Assembly (NCBI RefSeq): GCF_043641665.1
Contig: NC_092191.1
Coordinates: forward strand, 3,110,001 to 3,174,000
DNA from: Enoplosus armatus
Lineage: Eukaryota > Chordata > Actinopteri > Centrarchiformes > Enoplosidae
Direction of reading: 5' to 3'
Length of the DNA: 64,000 nucleotides
Shown here: positions 1 through 60,344 of the stretch, in pieces
How positions within the stretch are numbered: position 1 is the stretch's first letter
Layout: each line of letters opens with the position of its first letter
The notes under the pieces: model-generated
What the model was told of the DNA's origin: nothing
Database searches by the model: none
What the model saw: the letters and a program-made list of their open reading frames with translations, nothing else
Program-made: the position numbers and the translations under genes

Positions 1-299
1 GGTAAATTTTGACTTACTAAGCCAGAAGTTTGACTTATTATGAGTGTTTCCATTTTATCATGTTTAACTTTCATGCATTTCTTTTCTTTTCTTGTCGTAA
101 ATGGGCCTCCATATCATGACCATCTATTTATCTATTCATTCATCTCCATGCTTGTGTTCGTATCTGATCTGCGTGTTTCCTCGTAAATGCTGATGAAATA
201 TCGTTTTTCACAGACAACATGGGTGGAATGAAAGAATCCTTCCTGCTGTTTCACTCTCGTTCCTCTCTGTAGGTTCCCTGCTTACCAGTAGGTGGAGCT
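1..299. other. Upstream flank, no gene seen
   Basis: AT-rich unique-looking sequence with no credible exon or recognised repeat. Confidence 0.5.
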
Positions 300-1415
300 T
301 GTCTCCTTTGGCTTGAGAGAAAGAGAGAAGGAGGGAGAGAAGGAGATGATTAAAGAGAGAAGAAAGACAGCAAGAGGAGAGGCAGAGGGAGGGAGAGGGA
401 GGGAGCAGAGAGCAAGCGTCAGCACTCCATGCGTTAAAAGGGCAGATGGTAACCGCGGGTAACTGAGGAGCAAACCACTCTGCTGGCCACAGAGCAAGAG
501 ATCAGCAGAGAGAGGGAGGTGGAGGGAGGGAGGAGAGCGAACACATGCAGCGCAGCGGAGGAGAGGAGAGGAGCATCTGAGAGGAAGCTGCACGCCGGCT
601 CTGACAGAGAGGAAAGACTGAGTACTTCTTCTCCACACTAACAAGGAGGCAGAGAGCAAAAAGAGAGAAACAAGGACAGAGGCAGGAAGATGGGGAGAGA
701 GTGAGAGGAGGAGAGGAAAAAAAAGTATCCCTCCCCTCCACTTAGAGAGATACAGAGACAAAGAGGGAGGGAAAACAAAAGGGGGTTGGAGAGATTGTGA
801 AGCGAAGAGAGGGAGGCAGCGGATGGGAGATAGTTAGAGGAACTGCAAGGCTGATCAATGAGCGGCTGAGATTTCGGGAAGAAATTTCGACTCAGCAAGA
901 AAGAGAGAGAGAGGGAGAGAGGGAGTCAATGACAGGGAAAGATTGATGAATGAAAGATGGGAGCAAAACATCTGGAGAGAAAAACACTCAGAAATATTTA
1001 AAGGGAAGAGGAGGAATCTAAAGGGAATTTAGAAAGAACGAGAAGAATAAAAAAAACATTTAGAGAAAGACAAGAAGATAAGAGTGGAATGGAAAGAGGA
1101 GCAGAGGGTGAAATATTTAAAAAGAGACAGAAGCTGAGGGAAGATGAGCAGAGAGTCAAACAGTCACCGGCAAAAACTTAGAGAAGAGAGAGAATAAATC
1201 AGAGCAGCAGAGGGGGGGGGGAGAAACTGCGCTCCTCCTTTTCTTTTTTTGTTATTTCTTCCATCCCTCCACATGAGGAGAGCGGGACAGAGTTGAGGAA
1301 GCAGCAAGAAGAAGAAGAAGAAGAAGAAGAAGGAGGAGGAGGAGGAGGAGAGGAAGCAGTTTCTTCTTCAGATAGATACAGAGATATTTAAGTATATGAA
1401 ACCCAGTCAACTCCA
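300..1415 (+). promoter_or_regulatory. znf804a: Purine-rich 5' flank / probable 5' UTR of znf804a
   Basis: About 1.1 kb dominated by G and A on the plus strand (repeated GAGAG, GGGAGG, AGAAAG). It ends in a GAA/GGA microsatellite just before the start codon. No TATA box in a usual position and no dense CpG island are obvious, so the start of transcription cannot be placed. Long minus-strand open frames here are artefacts of the skewed composition. Confidence 0.45.
1306..1353 (+). repeat. (AAG)n(GGA)n microsatellite in the 5' UTR region
   Basis: Nine AAG triplets (1306-1332) pass directly into about seven GGA triplets, roughly 60 bases before the start codon. Confidence 0.9.
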
Positions 1416-49895
<48,480 letters not shown>

Positions 49896-50318
49896 AAAAT
49901 TAAAAAGAAGCAAAGACAAAAAGTTGTCGGGTGAAAGCAGTTTCCATGCGAGGGAGAACAAATTCAGGAAGACTTAAGTAGGAAAACAAAACCAGGTCTT
50001 TCTTAAAGCCAAACCTCCGGCAACTTCCTCACCCCGTCCACACACTCCAAGCACTGATTCACACATCTGAAAAAAAAACAACGATGGCTAATTATCTTCA
50101 TCAGTCGCAATCCTGCTCAAAATGAGCCTCAGGTGTGCAGCCAGCGCAATCGCGGTGGGGAAACACAGCTGGGCTCGTTTCCCTCAAATCAGCCGACGCT
50201 CCTGTTTTGCATTTTAAACCAATGATTTACTCGGTTTAAAGCATGTTGTAAACTATGGTTTGTGACTTTAAAGGACAAATCCATCATTGTACGCTCTTAG
50301 ATATCTTCAGTCTGTGAT

Positions 50319-50324
50319 AATAAA
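50319..50324 (+). promoter_or_regulatory. Candidate proximal polyadenylation signal AATAAA
   Basis: Canonical hexamer about 420 bases after the stop, followed by a U-rich stretch (GTTTCTTTTCTGG). It could give a short 3' UTR isoform. Confidence 0.35.
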
Positions 50325-53272
50325 TGCCAGAGTTTCTTTTCTGGTTGAAATTTACATTTTCTTCCCCTGAGAGTTTCCACTTCAGTTGGAGATTTCCTAC
50401 TTTTCCCTGAATGACTTTCAACACAGATGTGAACTTGTGGCTCTCAGCTGGAGGTTATTCATTTATTACAAGAGCTGATGACCTGCATTACTTTTGAAGC
50501 TAGCCTCTGTGGTGCTTGCCCCGGTCAGGAAGTCTATTTTCCCAATAGAGGGTTTCTTCCACACAAACAAGGAATTTTATCATTAAAACGAATATATCCA
50601 CAACTCCAGTGCAGTAGTTAAAAGATCAAAACAATCATTTCATACCACACACACCACGGCAGAGTGAGAAAAACGCGTCGGCCTCCTTGTTGAAATTTCA
50701 GCTGACCGCTAATATCTCCTACCAGGCTGAAAGAACTACTGAGCTAACACCAGCAAGGCCTCCATCATCACGTTATAGCTGAAGAAAATCTGATATATAC
50801 ACTAATAAAATCAACTGGGTTTACTTTCCTTCACTTAACGAACCACTACAAAACATTTGGGCTTATTTTTCATTTACCTGGCGAGAGAGAGCAGGGCTGT
50901 CCTTGTGATAGACGGGTCCAGGGTGCAGAGGATAAACTAGGATGGACTACAAAGCTAGCAATGAGGCTAATCATCTTAGAATAAGAGCCTAATGGGAGCT
51001 GCAGCTAGCCGAATGCTAACAAAATGATTTTTCTTCTCTCTATTAAAATGATGAGATGTTTTTTGTTTTTTTTTGCATGTGGACAGGAAACAGGAACATC
51101 ATGATTTAGGTTTTGTGGATAAGCTAGTGGAGCAGAAGTTAAGGCTGAAATTATGTTTGGGTTTTTTTTTTTTTGTTCAAAGATACATGTCAATTTCTAT
51201 GCTAATCCAAACCTCAACAAGAGACCTGAGCATCAAGCAAGCTGACTGGTTGATCCAACTCCATTTGGGGGGAGCAGGTTTGAAATGGAAAAGAAAATAA
51301 GCTCAAATTTAAAACCCATACATGTGTAAAAGAAACAACACAAAGCACCGGCCCTCTCTCAAACTGCAGAATAGCCGTGTCGTAATTTCTATAGACGGAG
51401 ATGTCACTGTGGAGGATGAATCAAGATGTTCTTGGCGTGTTGTTAATGGACAACATAACTGATGGACTGCATAAAGGAAATTGAGAAGCTGCTCACAGCT
51501 GGAAAAAATAAATTGATGATAATGGTTGAAAAATAGCTTCAGGAACACCTTGTTTTCTTGTTTATTGGCAGTGGCATTTCAGAGTCTCAGTTTGACTGAC
51601 AACCAATGTGGCAAGTCTTGTCTCATTTTCTGTCAACACAAACGTGTAGTATACTGACTGCAAAAACAGCCTACTGTGAAGATAACCACGGAGTACGTAC
51701 TGTATGCCATTAGTTTGTAGGATGGAAATGGGATACAGCCGTCGTATTGCTGCACTCAGGCCTGCCGGTGCTGTCATTAAATTGTATCTCAGCCTCCTCT
51801 GCAGTGTATTTCTCCCCGTGTGACTGCTGAACGTCAGAGCAAAATGTTAAGTTCAGAAATAAGCCTTTGCTCTTTGATTTTGAGCGACTGACTCCAGCGT
51901 CTGACCTTTACTCTTGACGTTTTAGACTGTTGATTTTCTGCCACCTCACTCCATTGCAGCTGCCCTAAAAATATCCCAAATGTGTCGGATAACTTTACAT
52001 TTATCGACTCATCCACAGAAACAAAAGACCAAAAAACAGGCGGAGAGTCAACAGTGCCGCGTCCCAGGGAGAGCTGTGATGGAGGATTTGATTGTCAGGT
52101 CATCACAAAACAGCCATTTATTTTGATTAAAGCTCCCTCCCCCTGTTGTCATTCCTTGGTAGCTTGCTGCAGTTGGACAGGTGATTTTCCACACTGTGTT
52201 TCACGACAAAATGACAGAAGCATCTCGACACTTCATGAAATCATCCTTTCATTCATATGCAGGAAGTTCAAAGCAGCGCTTTTCTATCTGAGCTGCCCCT
52301 CAGGGTGGATCTTTCCTTTAAAGCTAAGGGTTAGGACAAAGCCACATGGGAATAAGTGCGGATCCGTCCCTCTGCTTTTTGTTCAAATATTCCTCTTTTG
52401 AGTCTTAACACTCCCTACTTTGTTTCGTTACCTCACCATTAACAAAACGTGACTGCTGTGCATCCTCTTAAAGTCCTGAAAGCCGCTCTCAAACTTTCAG
52501 AGGTGTGAAAGGCAGGAGTGCCGATGAGAGAAGTGCAGAGGAACTCCCACACTGACTAACACATTCGTTTCTCTGAAGTCGAACATCTGGCTGCGATGGC
52601 TTCGGGGCATAACTGGCAGCGCCTATCCATCTTAGCGACTATAGATTATTCTGCAGACAGCAATGACAAACAAACAAACAAAGAAAATATGCATGAAAAT
52701 AGGACTACAAGAAGCAGATTCTCACTGAAGTTGTCAGGCAAAGCTCTGTATAATATTTAGCTCGTATTGATCCGTGACTGGACACACACTGTTTGAGCAT
52801 TACAGTTTTCAGACTCCTTCCCAGAGGTCGTCAGCAGGTAACTGTTGATTCCTCACCAGATGATCTCCACCATGTTGGGCATGTCGCCATGGTGACACTA
52901 CGGAGCCCAGGGTGACTCACTTGCAGCTTTTGCTTCTGGAGATGTTTACGAAACTCTCGACTTCTTCTGCCAACGGCTCAGAGTGCGACAAAAAGCCAGG
53001 ATCGTATTTAGCTGGTGTGACGGCGACATGTTCTCTCCCTGTAACTCTGTACCACAAGGGGTTTGAAACCATATGTTCTCTATGAATGTAGGTTTTATTT
53101 ATTATTGTGATAAAACTGTGTACATTAGAGAAGAAAAAAAGCTGTTATTAGATGTATTTTTGTAGAGAAACCTCAGTTGAATGAGGCACAGTTTTTGTAT
53201 CATGTACTCTGATGCTATTTTAGCTAGTAAATGAGCTCCACACCCACCTAATTTGTCCTGTTGTTAAGCTGT

Positions 53273-53280
53273 TGTACATA
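53273..53280 (+). promoter_or_regulatory. Pumilio-type element TGTACATA
   Basis: Exact match to the UGUANAUA consensus within the distal part of the candidate 3' UTR, 250 bases before the distal poly(A) signal. Pumilio proteins repress or localise neuronal mRNAs through such sites; use here is inferred. Confidence 0.4.
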
Positions 53281-53521
53281 TGTTCTTCTAAGTCCTGGTA
53301 ATCAATGAATACGTTTAAAAAGGCCATGTTTAAGTTCCTTCAGAAAGCAGTTTTTCCCCCAGTTTTGTCAAAGAAATGTCTTGAGATCCTGATAAACTAA
53401 TATTTGGCCAAATCTTTTGTGTAATCTAATTTCAGCAGACTCATATCCACAGATATTATCCCTGCTAATATAATAGATCTAGTAAATCCATCGAGGAAAA
53501 ACAAATGACTCTGAAAGTGGA

Positions 53522-53527
53522 AATAAA
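53522..53527 (+). promoter_or_regulatory. Candidate distal polyadenylation signal AATAAA
   Basis: Canonical hexamer followed after about 20 bases by a GU/U-rich stretch (53546-53575, TGTGTCTCGTTGTC...), the expected downstream element. Cleavage would fall near 53545. Confidence 0.6.
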
Positions 53528-53862
53528 TCAGTAGACTTGATATCAATGTGTCTCGTTGTCATTGTTGTCGTTTCTAAGAGAGAGAGAGAAAAAGAATCAC
53601 CTGAAAATGACTCGCTCTCATAAAAAGTCCATTATCAGCAGACAAATCTGTGAATCGATACCTTTTACTGCCACATTCCTGTAATTTCCCCCGTGTGTAA
53701 AATAATAAAGCAAAAAGACAAAAAGAAGAGTTCTGAGCTCATTCACAGAATATTTTAATCACTTTACAAACTGAAGAAAGAAAAAAAAAAGGATTATAAA
53801 CCTGGAAGACGCCAGTGAACTCACACAGACTCCCTCAGCTGATCAGATGCTCCGGGACTGAG

Positions 53863-53866
<4 letters not shown>

Positions 53867-53939
<73 letters not shown>

Positions 53940-54054
53940 TCAGACAGCTGGGACCATCATGTTCAATGACTAAAATAGCGTCAAAACTCAACATGTTCAA
54001 CACCTGGGGCTGTGTGAGTGTGTGTGTCTTACATGTGTACAATATTTCCATCTG

Positions 54055-54107
<53 letters not shown>

Positions 54108-54255
54108 TATATAAAAGAAACAAACGCAGTGAGTGTGACAAGTCATGTTCTCTTTATTACCGAATCAACGGTTCACAGTCATTTGCTTCGGTGACCTTTA
54201 AAAACCAACAAGAAACCTTCTGACATTAAAACTTGACTGGAATTAGTTTCAGAAA

Positions 54256-54298
<43 letters not shown>
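53867..54298. repeat. (TG)n microsatellites after the gene
   Basis: Long TG tracts at 53867-53939, 54058-54106 and 54260-54298, just beyond the candidate 3' end. Confidence 0.95.
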
Positions 54299-55059
54299 AG
54301 TGATCTTTCGGCCCTGAACTCTTCCCTCTTCTTACGGTCTTTGTGGTTCTTTTTTTCCCCCTCCGCACACTTTCCATAGAGGCTGATGGATGTCTCGACT
54401 CAGGCAGGCACTTTATGGTGAATGAGTTAATAGACTCCGCGGCGCATCAGCAGCAGTGCATTATGGTTTTACTTCCTTCGCTTCAACCGCAGAAACTACT
54501 CAGAAACATGTTAAGAAAACCTCGGCTGCGGCTTATTGCGTGATTCATCGGCAGCAAAGAGACAAAGCTCCATTAATGAGCCGTGGTGGCTGCCGTCACT
54601 CTCTTTGGGCTTAACGAGAAACAAAATATGTTGCAAAATACATAATATTTTCATACAAACCTTTAAAATGATTTATGTGTCAGAGGAGCTCGAAGGTAGA
54701 CAGAAGGAGAAACATCTCCTAAGAATACTAAACTAGTATATGGCAGAATAAGAAATGTTACAGAGAGAAACAGAAACACAGATTTGTCAAGAAAGATAAA
54801 ACTGAATGCTTATTTTCAGCATTAAAAAACAGATTTTTATGCAAACAAATGCAGTACTTTGTAATTATTCAGTTTTATTCTGTTTCTTGTGTGCACAGCC
54901 CTTCTGCTCTTGTTGTGTGAGCAGGCACGATACATCTGGATGACAGCTCACTGTGAAATCTGTGTAAAACACTGTATTTAAACATCATTTAACTGAGTCT
55001 TTGTTTTACTCCTGAACCTGGCTCAACTAATGTGATGTCATCCTGTGTTGGCCAATCAA

Positions 55060-55150
55060 ATAAGTGCACATACGATAGCAGTGTTTTGGTGTCTGATAAG
55101 TCTTCAAACTCATGGATCTGTATCTCAAAGGGGACTTCCTGGATCACCTG
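55060..55150 (+). repeat. Dispersed duplicate, copy 1 (pair at 60230)
   Basis: AGTGTTTTGGTGTCTGATAA followed by TCTTCAAACTCATGGATCTG matches 60237-60280 with few changes and continues through TTCCTGGATC. Confidence 0.85.
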
Positions 55151-55869
55151 AAGGGTTGGACCAGAGTCCGACTCAAGATTCAAGTCATGTCAAAACGTCT
55201 GATGTTAAGATTTCATAAACAAACTGAGTCAAGATGCTTTCAGGTCTCCAGATGTTCATCATCAAAAAGGACATTTGGACATTTGTGCAAATAGTGTTTT
55301 CAACAAATATGAGATAATGTTCTTTAAAGTAACAGGCCTGAAAATTAAACGTTAAATATGCACTCAGGTAGAGAGGTTTACAATCCAAGTCAAGACCTGA
55401 AGAAGTACGACTCCAAATCTCAAGTCCACACAGGAATTAATTAAAGATGTCATTGGGGATTTTTACGATGGCACATTAGAAACAACGTTGTTCACTCCTT
55501 CGGAGGCAAATCTATTTGTAAAATGTCTGCATTCTTATAGATATCAAGAATGAGGACATCATAAGAAGAATTTCAAGTGTAAATCTTCAAGACAGACTAA
55601 TTTATGCAGGCTACAAGACAGATTATAGATTATACAGTCTGTGTAAACACTGTTTTCAAAAGAAAAGAAAAAACATTAAACGTTATTCAACTTTTTTAAT
55701 CACTTTCGACTGAATTTAGTCGTTAAATCATCAACAGGAGCATCCGACGCTGCTCGCTGTCTGTGAGGAAGACACAACAGCTGAGAACTGAAAGCGCAGA
55801 CAGTAAATCAGACATATTAACTGAATTTTTAAATCACAGTGAAACAGCACGGACGACCTTGACCTGCTT

Positions 55870-55990
55870 CCTCAGGTTGATGTATTTCCTTTGGAGAAAG
55901 GGATTTGGGGCAGACAATGACGGCAAGATGCGATTCAGAGGATAAATTTAGGGATAAAACTAAAGACAGAAAGGTAGTTTCGATTTTTTT
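55870..55990 (+). repeat. Local duplicate, copy 1 (pair at 57550)
   Basis: GGTTGATGTATTTCCTTTGG, GAGGATAAATTTAGGGATAA and AACTAAAGACAGAAAGG align in order with 57555-57650. Confidence 0.75.
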
Positions 55991-56125
55991 ATTTATGTAT
56001 TTTTCTTTGCTGGGCTGAGGGTCTGAATGGCTCCAGGGAAAGAACACCTTCATAATCGTTTTGTCTTGGATTTAAAGCTTTTCAGCGTCCGCAGACGGAT
56101 GTTTAAATGTTTGAAAAACACAGAG

Positions 56126-56652
56126 TCTGGTGGTGGGTACAGTTACTCAAATACTGTACTTCATTTTGAGGCATTTTCTGGGGAAATGTGGGATTATTTA
56201 TTTTACTTTTTCTTCCTCCACTGCATTTATCTGAGCAGTCAGTAGTTAATTTGCATTCAGCCTCAGCTCAGGTCGTGAAATATGGCGAAAAATTATCAAC
56301 TTTGTAATGAATTCTGCCTTCAGCCAGATGACAATGACTTTTAGACGTTATCTTAAGAGTTTTCTCTGCCAGTAAAGGAGCATGTAAACCCTCTTTTGTC
56401 GGGTCTTAAACATTTTATCTCCAGCTTTGGAAGATTTTCACACTTCATTATTTCATTTTCTCCAATTTTGCGGATTTAAAACTGCGACATAGACCGATTT
56501 CCCCAATAAGCACTTTTAATTTTGATACTAAAGTACATTTTACTGCCAATATTTGCACACTTGTACCAAGTAAAAATGTCAATGCAGGACTTTTACTTAT
56601 AATGTCAGATTGCCTTGTGGTATTACTACATCAACTTGAGGGAAGTGGTGGA
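56126..56652 (+). repeat. Teleost interspersed repeat ('TTTACTCAAGTAC' family), copy 3
   Basis: Begins GGTGGTGGGTACAGTTACTC and ends with AATGCAGGACTTTTACTTAT and a GTGGTATTACTAC-like tail. The middle is diverged. Confidence 0.65.
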
Positions 56653-57549
56653 TGTGTGTGATCCTTGAGGCATTACTCTGCCTGTGTGTGGTGCACCGAC
56701 ACACTCTGCATGGTTGGTAATGGCTGTGCAGGATGGGCGAACATTTCCTCTCGCAGGATGTCAAGACTCAGAAAGCCCAAAACCGCAGGGAAGCAACAGA
56801 AAGCAATAACATTTGTTCTAACATTTTTGATCACTCCTGCTACTGTGCAGAAATGGGTCATGGCTGCCAGAGACGCATCAAACATCTTGTAGTCGTCTGA
56901 GTCAGTGGAATCTCTGATGGGCCTTTTTCACCACGCTGTCAACACCGCTCTCCGGTTTCAAAGCCGACAGTGTTTTAGTGCTGAGGAACTAAAAAGTTTT
57001 TTAGCCTTTCCACTTTTCTGTTCATTTATGATGACTGATTGCGTCTCACATCTCGCCCGGAGTCACTGTTTCTTTTTGCTGTTGCTCCTGTTTAGGTGAA
57101 ACAAAAAGGTTATTTGGATTGAATACCTCTCTTCTGCACTTCCAATGCTCGCTATGTAAAGTGATTCATCATCCCTAATCAGCCCAACGACTGCGCCGTC
57201 GTCTGTGAGCTTAAACAACTTTACAGACTCATCCTGGGACACACAAGCAATAGTGTGAGGAAAATACAATGGGGGTGGGGGGGCAGCCTCGAGCAGCTCC
57301 TGTTCTCAATAATGTGTGTTTGTGAGCTTCCCCGACCACCTATTTCATCCATAAGAAGTCTAAAACCCAATTACACAAAGTCTGGCTCCGATTCAAATTC
57401 GGAGTTTCTGGGGGTGCGATTGATTTGACATTGAGCTGCGGTCCAAAAAAAGAGAAATCACTAGCAGGATCTTGATTTGGCCATGATCGACCAATCCCAT
57501 TCCACTGAGTAGGTGTCTGAAACAAGCCGGGCGGGTGTCAGGGTGTTGA

Positions 57550-57660
57550 TGCATCAGCAAGTTGATATATCTCCTTTAGAGAAAAGGATTTTTGGGGGGG
57601 GGCAGAGCGTCTTCAGAAGATAAATTCAGGAATGAAATCAAAGACAGATTTGGATTTCTT
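57550..57660 (+). repeat. Local duplicate, copy 2 (pair at 55870)
   Basis: AAGTTGATATATCTCCTTTA, GAAGATAAATTCAGGAATGA and ATCAAAGACAGATTTGG align with the copy at 55870. Confidence 0.75.
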
Positions 57661-57665
57661 ACTGT

Positions 57666-58208
57666 CCCAAATATAAGACAATATCTCTCTTAAAATTACA
57701 TTTGAAAATGTGTGGTCGCTTTATATTTGAGGGTTAGACATTAATTCACAACATCAGATAGTCTTTTTGTGTGGAGAGAGTACCAGTGTTGCATTATGGG
57801 TTGTTTGTAGCCCCAGTGTTGCTAGGCTAGCGAGTTTCTTCAAGTGCGTTAGTCCAGTTTAACCTTCAGTAGTTTGTTTCCGACAGCTCGTGAAATAAAA
57901 TCCCTGATGAGTAAACACAATGTGGAAGTTTCTCTCAACATTTTCACTACAAGAAACCGACTGGGGACCAAATCACCTGTCAGGCAAACAAAAACGATCC
58001 AATCAGAAAAATGTTGCCCGCTTCCAAGAACCTGACAGGAGAGAGAGTTTGTAGCTGATAGATATAAAAGTAGGACTTACGTTCTGCTTTAATGGAAGTA
58101 TTTCATTTTTCTCCTTCAAGGATGAGGACTAAATGTTTTGTATCTTCAAAAAGTCTTTTTCCAAAAACAATCGACCATCTAACAAATCAAGGTTGTCTTG
58201 TATTCGGG
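57666..58208. mobile_element. Possible miniature inverted-repeat element, about 540 bases
   Basis: CCCAAATATAAGACAA at 57666-57681 is the inverse of TTGTCTTGTATTCGGG at 58193-58208 (14 of 16 matches). There is no open frame between. TTTATATTTGAGGGT near 57720 may be a subterminal repeat. A target-site duplication is not obvious. Confidence 0.5.
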
Positions 58209-58861
58209 TAAATATGGTTTTATATTCCGCCCTGATTTGACATTGAGTTACAGATATAAAGAATAAAGAATAATTGGGTACTGACATTGTTTGCGATCCC
58301 ACAGCCCCCGCTGCAGCATGTAGGCGTCAAAATAATGATAATAATTGCAAAATCAACAATGTTTTCCTTTAATTCTCTTTTTCTCATGAACCTGATTAAA
58401 ACACAATATGTAAAGTATTGATGTGTTGCCTTTGCCACGAACTGAAGACAAAATATGGAAATTACCATGGCGCATTGTTATTACACAGAATAAGGAATTA
58501 TCTTGTCTTTTATATGTTATATGGGCCATTCATGAACAAATACTATTCATTTCGTTTGCCAAAAAGTAATTCAAACACAAATGTACATTATGTTATTCTG
58601 CAGTGAAGTGTCAAGCTGTTTAAGAGGATCTGTGGTCTTAATAAAAGGTATCCATTATCATTCCAGATGTTGTGAATATTTAATTTTAACAGCCTTGAGC
58701 TTGAATATTTAGAACTATGTCAACAACTGTGAAGTCGCATGTTTTACCCGTGAAACTGATGCTGCCGTCTCACATCCGTGAAATGAAGATCTCACCGATT
58801 GTCACACCGTGAAATAAAAGTAAAAAGCCACGTGTTTTAATCATAGTTCAGCGACGAAACG

Positions 58862-58999
58862 ATGATGATGCACTTCCTGGCTGCGGCTCCTGAGCGGCTG
58901 CCAGCGCCGTCAGCACAGGTGGCGATCACGCCGGCCAGCAGCAGCAGCAGCAGCAGAGGAGGCAGCAGCAGCAGCGGTGGAGTGATTACGGTTCAGTAG
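58862..58999 (+). other. GC-rich short ORF with AGC repeats, 45 codons
   Basis: Starts with three ATG codons (MMMHFLAAAPERLPAP) and passes through two (AGC)n tracts (58938-58957, 58967-58977), giving poly-Ser, to TAG. The patch is richer in GC and CpG than its surroundings. It could be a leader exon of an adjacent transcript or a chance frame; no homology recognised. Confidence 0.2.
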
Positions 59000-60229
59000 C
59001 TGAGTGGATGAACTATCCGGAGCTGAGAGCTGCACGTCAGTCCAGGGAAACATCCAACATCAGTCTGAAAGGTTTCACCTGATGTGACATTAATGTGCCG
59101 ATTGTCAGTCTCTTTAAATGACTTTTACCTCGAGTACTTCATAATATGGTTTTAACAAACATAGTCACTGCTTTCATCTTGCAGTCAAAGTCTCTCAGTT
59201 ACTGTTGTGGCTCTTAAGTGCTGGCAGTGATTTTCTTGTCACAAACACTGCGCTGCTTTCTGTCACCGCCAGTTTCATTAAAACCACAACTGTTTCTGTC
59301 ACAGTGAGAACTTGGTAGATGAAGCTGCCGTGAAACCTGCACATTTGTATTTTAACGACATCCCTTTAAAGGATTGATTTTGTTTTTTTATAAAAACCTG
59401 CCTCTTGGTTTGGTACTTTATAGTTATGACGACATTTTCCTCACCAATGCTGTCGCTGGGATTTCAGTCGAGTAACAGATTAAGTAACACAAGCAAGACT
59501 ACAAAAAAAAAAAAGATCTAGGTTGTAAAAATACACAATTTAAGTGGTCTCCTTCATTTTTAGGTTTTACAGCACTGCTTGGAAAAAAACGCAGCCTCCT
59601 CATTCATTTCAAAGTGACTACTGCTTTGGCACAGACTGGGGAAAAAAAAGAGTCAAAAATGTCTCAACTCTTTCTACAACACAAAACGATATCATCTGGA
59701 AACACACTGCGTCAGCCAGTCAAATAGGTGCACGCGATACGTCTCGTCATAAATGTCTTTTTGTAACGTTTGCTAGTACTGGCAGGTATGAAACCTAAAG
59801 CATGACAATGAGACAGAGAGCAAGAAAAGTTCAGTTTACTGGGAGATCAGTCAATCAGGCAAACAAATAAGAAGAGGTGCAGACAGGTAAAAAAACAAAC
59901 AAAAAAAACACAGGTCAGAACAGGTAGATCAGGCAAAAACAGAACGAGTAATGCTGGAGAGCTCAGCGAGCAGCCGCAAGACAACCTGGAACAAGTGGAA
60001 GTGGACTGGTATATACGCTGAGGGACTGATGAGGGAATGAGCTGCAGGTGAGAGGAATGAGTAGCGTGCATGTTAGGATCTGAAACGACAGGAGAGTTAA
60101 TGATATGGTACGAAAACAAAACCAGATGAAAGCAAACTCAGAGACACTTTTTAACCTAAGTAACTCGTCGAGTCAGAGGATAAAATGATTATCACCGTGA
60201 CGAAATAGTTTCTCATAGTATTATAAACC

Positions 60230-60305
60230 ACTTTGCAGTGTTTTGGTGTCTGATACGTCTTCAAACTCATGGATCTGTTGCTCAACTGGGGCCTCCTGGA
60301 TCGTA
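60230..60305 (+). repeat. Dispersed duplicate, copy 2 (pair at 55060)
   Basis: AGTGTTTTGGTGTCTGATAC then TCTTCAAACTCATGGATCTG and CCTCCTGGATCG. The left part of the 55 kb copy (CAATCAAATAAGTGCACATA) resembles 59720 (CAGTCAAATAGGTGCACGCG) instead. Confidence 0.85.
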
Positions 60306-60344
60306 TTTCTTCTTCTCACTGCAGCTTTCTTTAAATTCTGAGGT

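Larger units (their letters stand above)
49896..53545 (+). other. znf804a: Candidate 3' UTR of znf804a
   Basis: About 3.65 kb after the stop, ending near an AATAAA with a GU-rich downstream element. It is relatively free of the CA tracts that resume after 53860, which fits transcribed, partly constrained sequence. The last 600 bases are U-rich, with UUUAUUUAUUA near 53093 and a Pumilio-type site. The extent is inferred, not proved. Confidence 0.6.

Noticed and set aside
282..898. Minus-strand Ser/Leu/Pro-rich open frames upstream of the gene
   Set aside because: They are the complement of the purine-rich 5' region and have no family resemblance.
53704..53709. AATAAA as the main poly(A) signal
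   Set aside because: The sequence downstream is A-rich without a GU element, unlike the hexamer at 53522.
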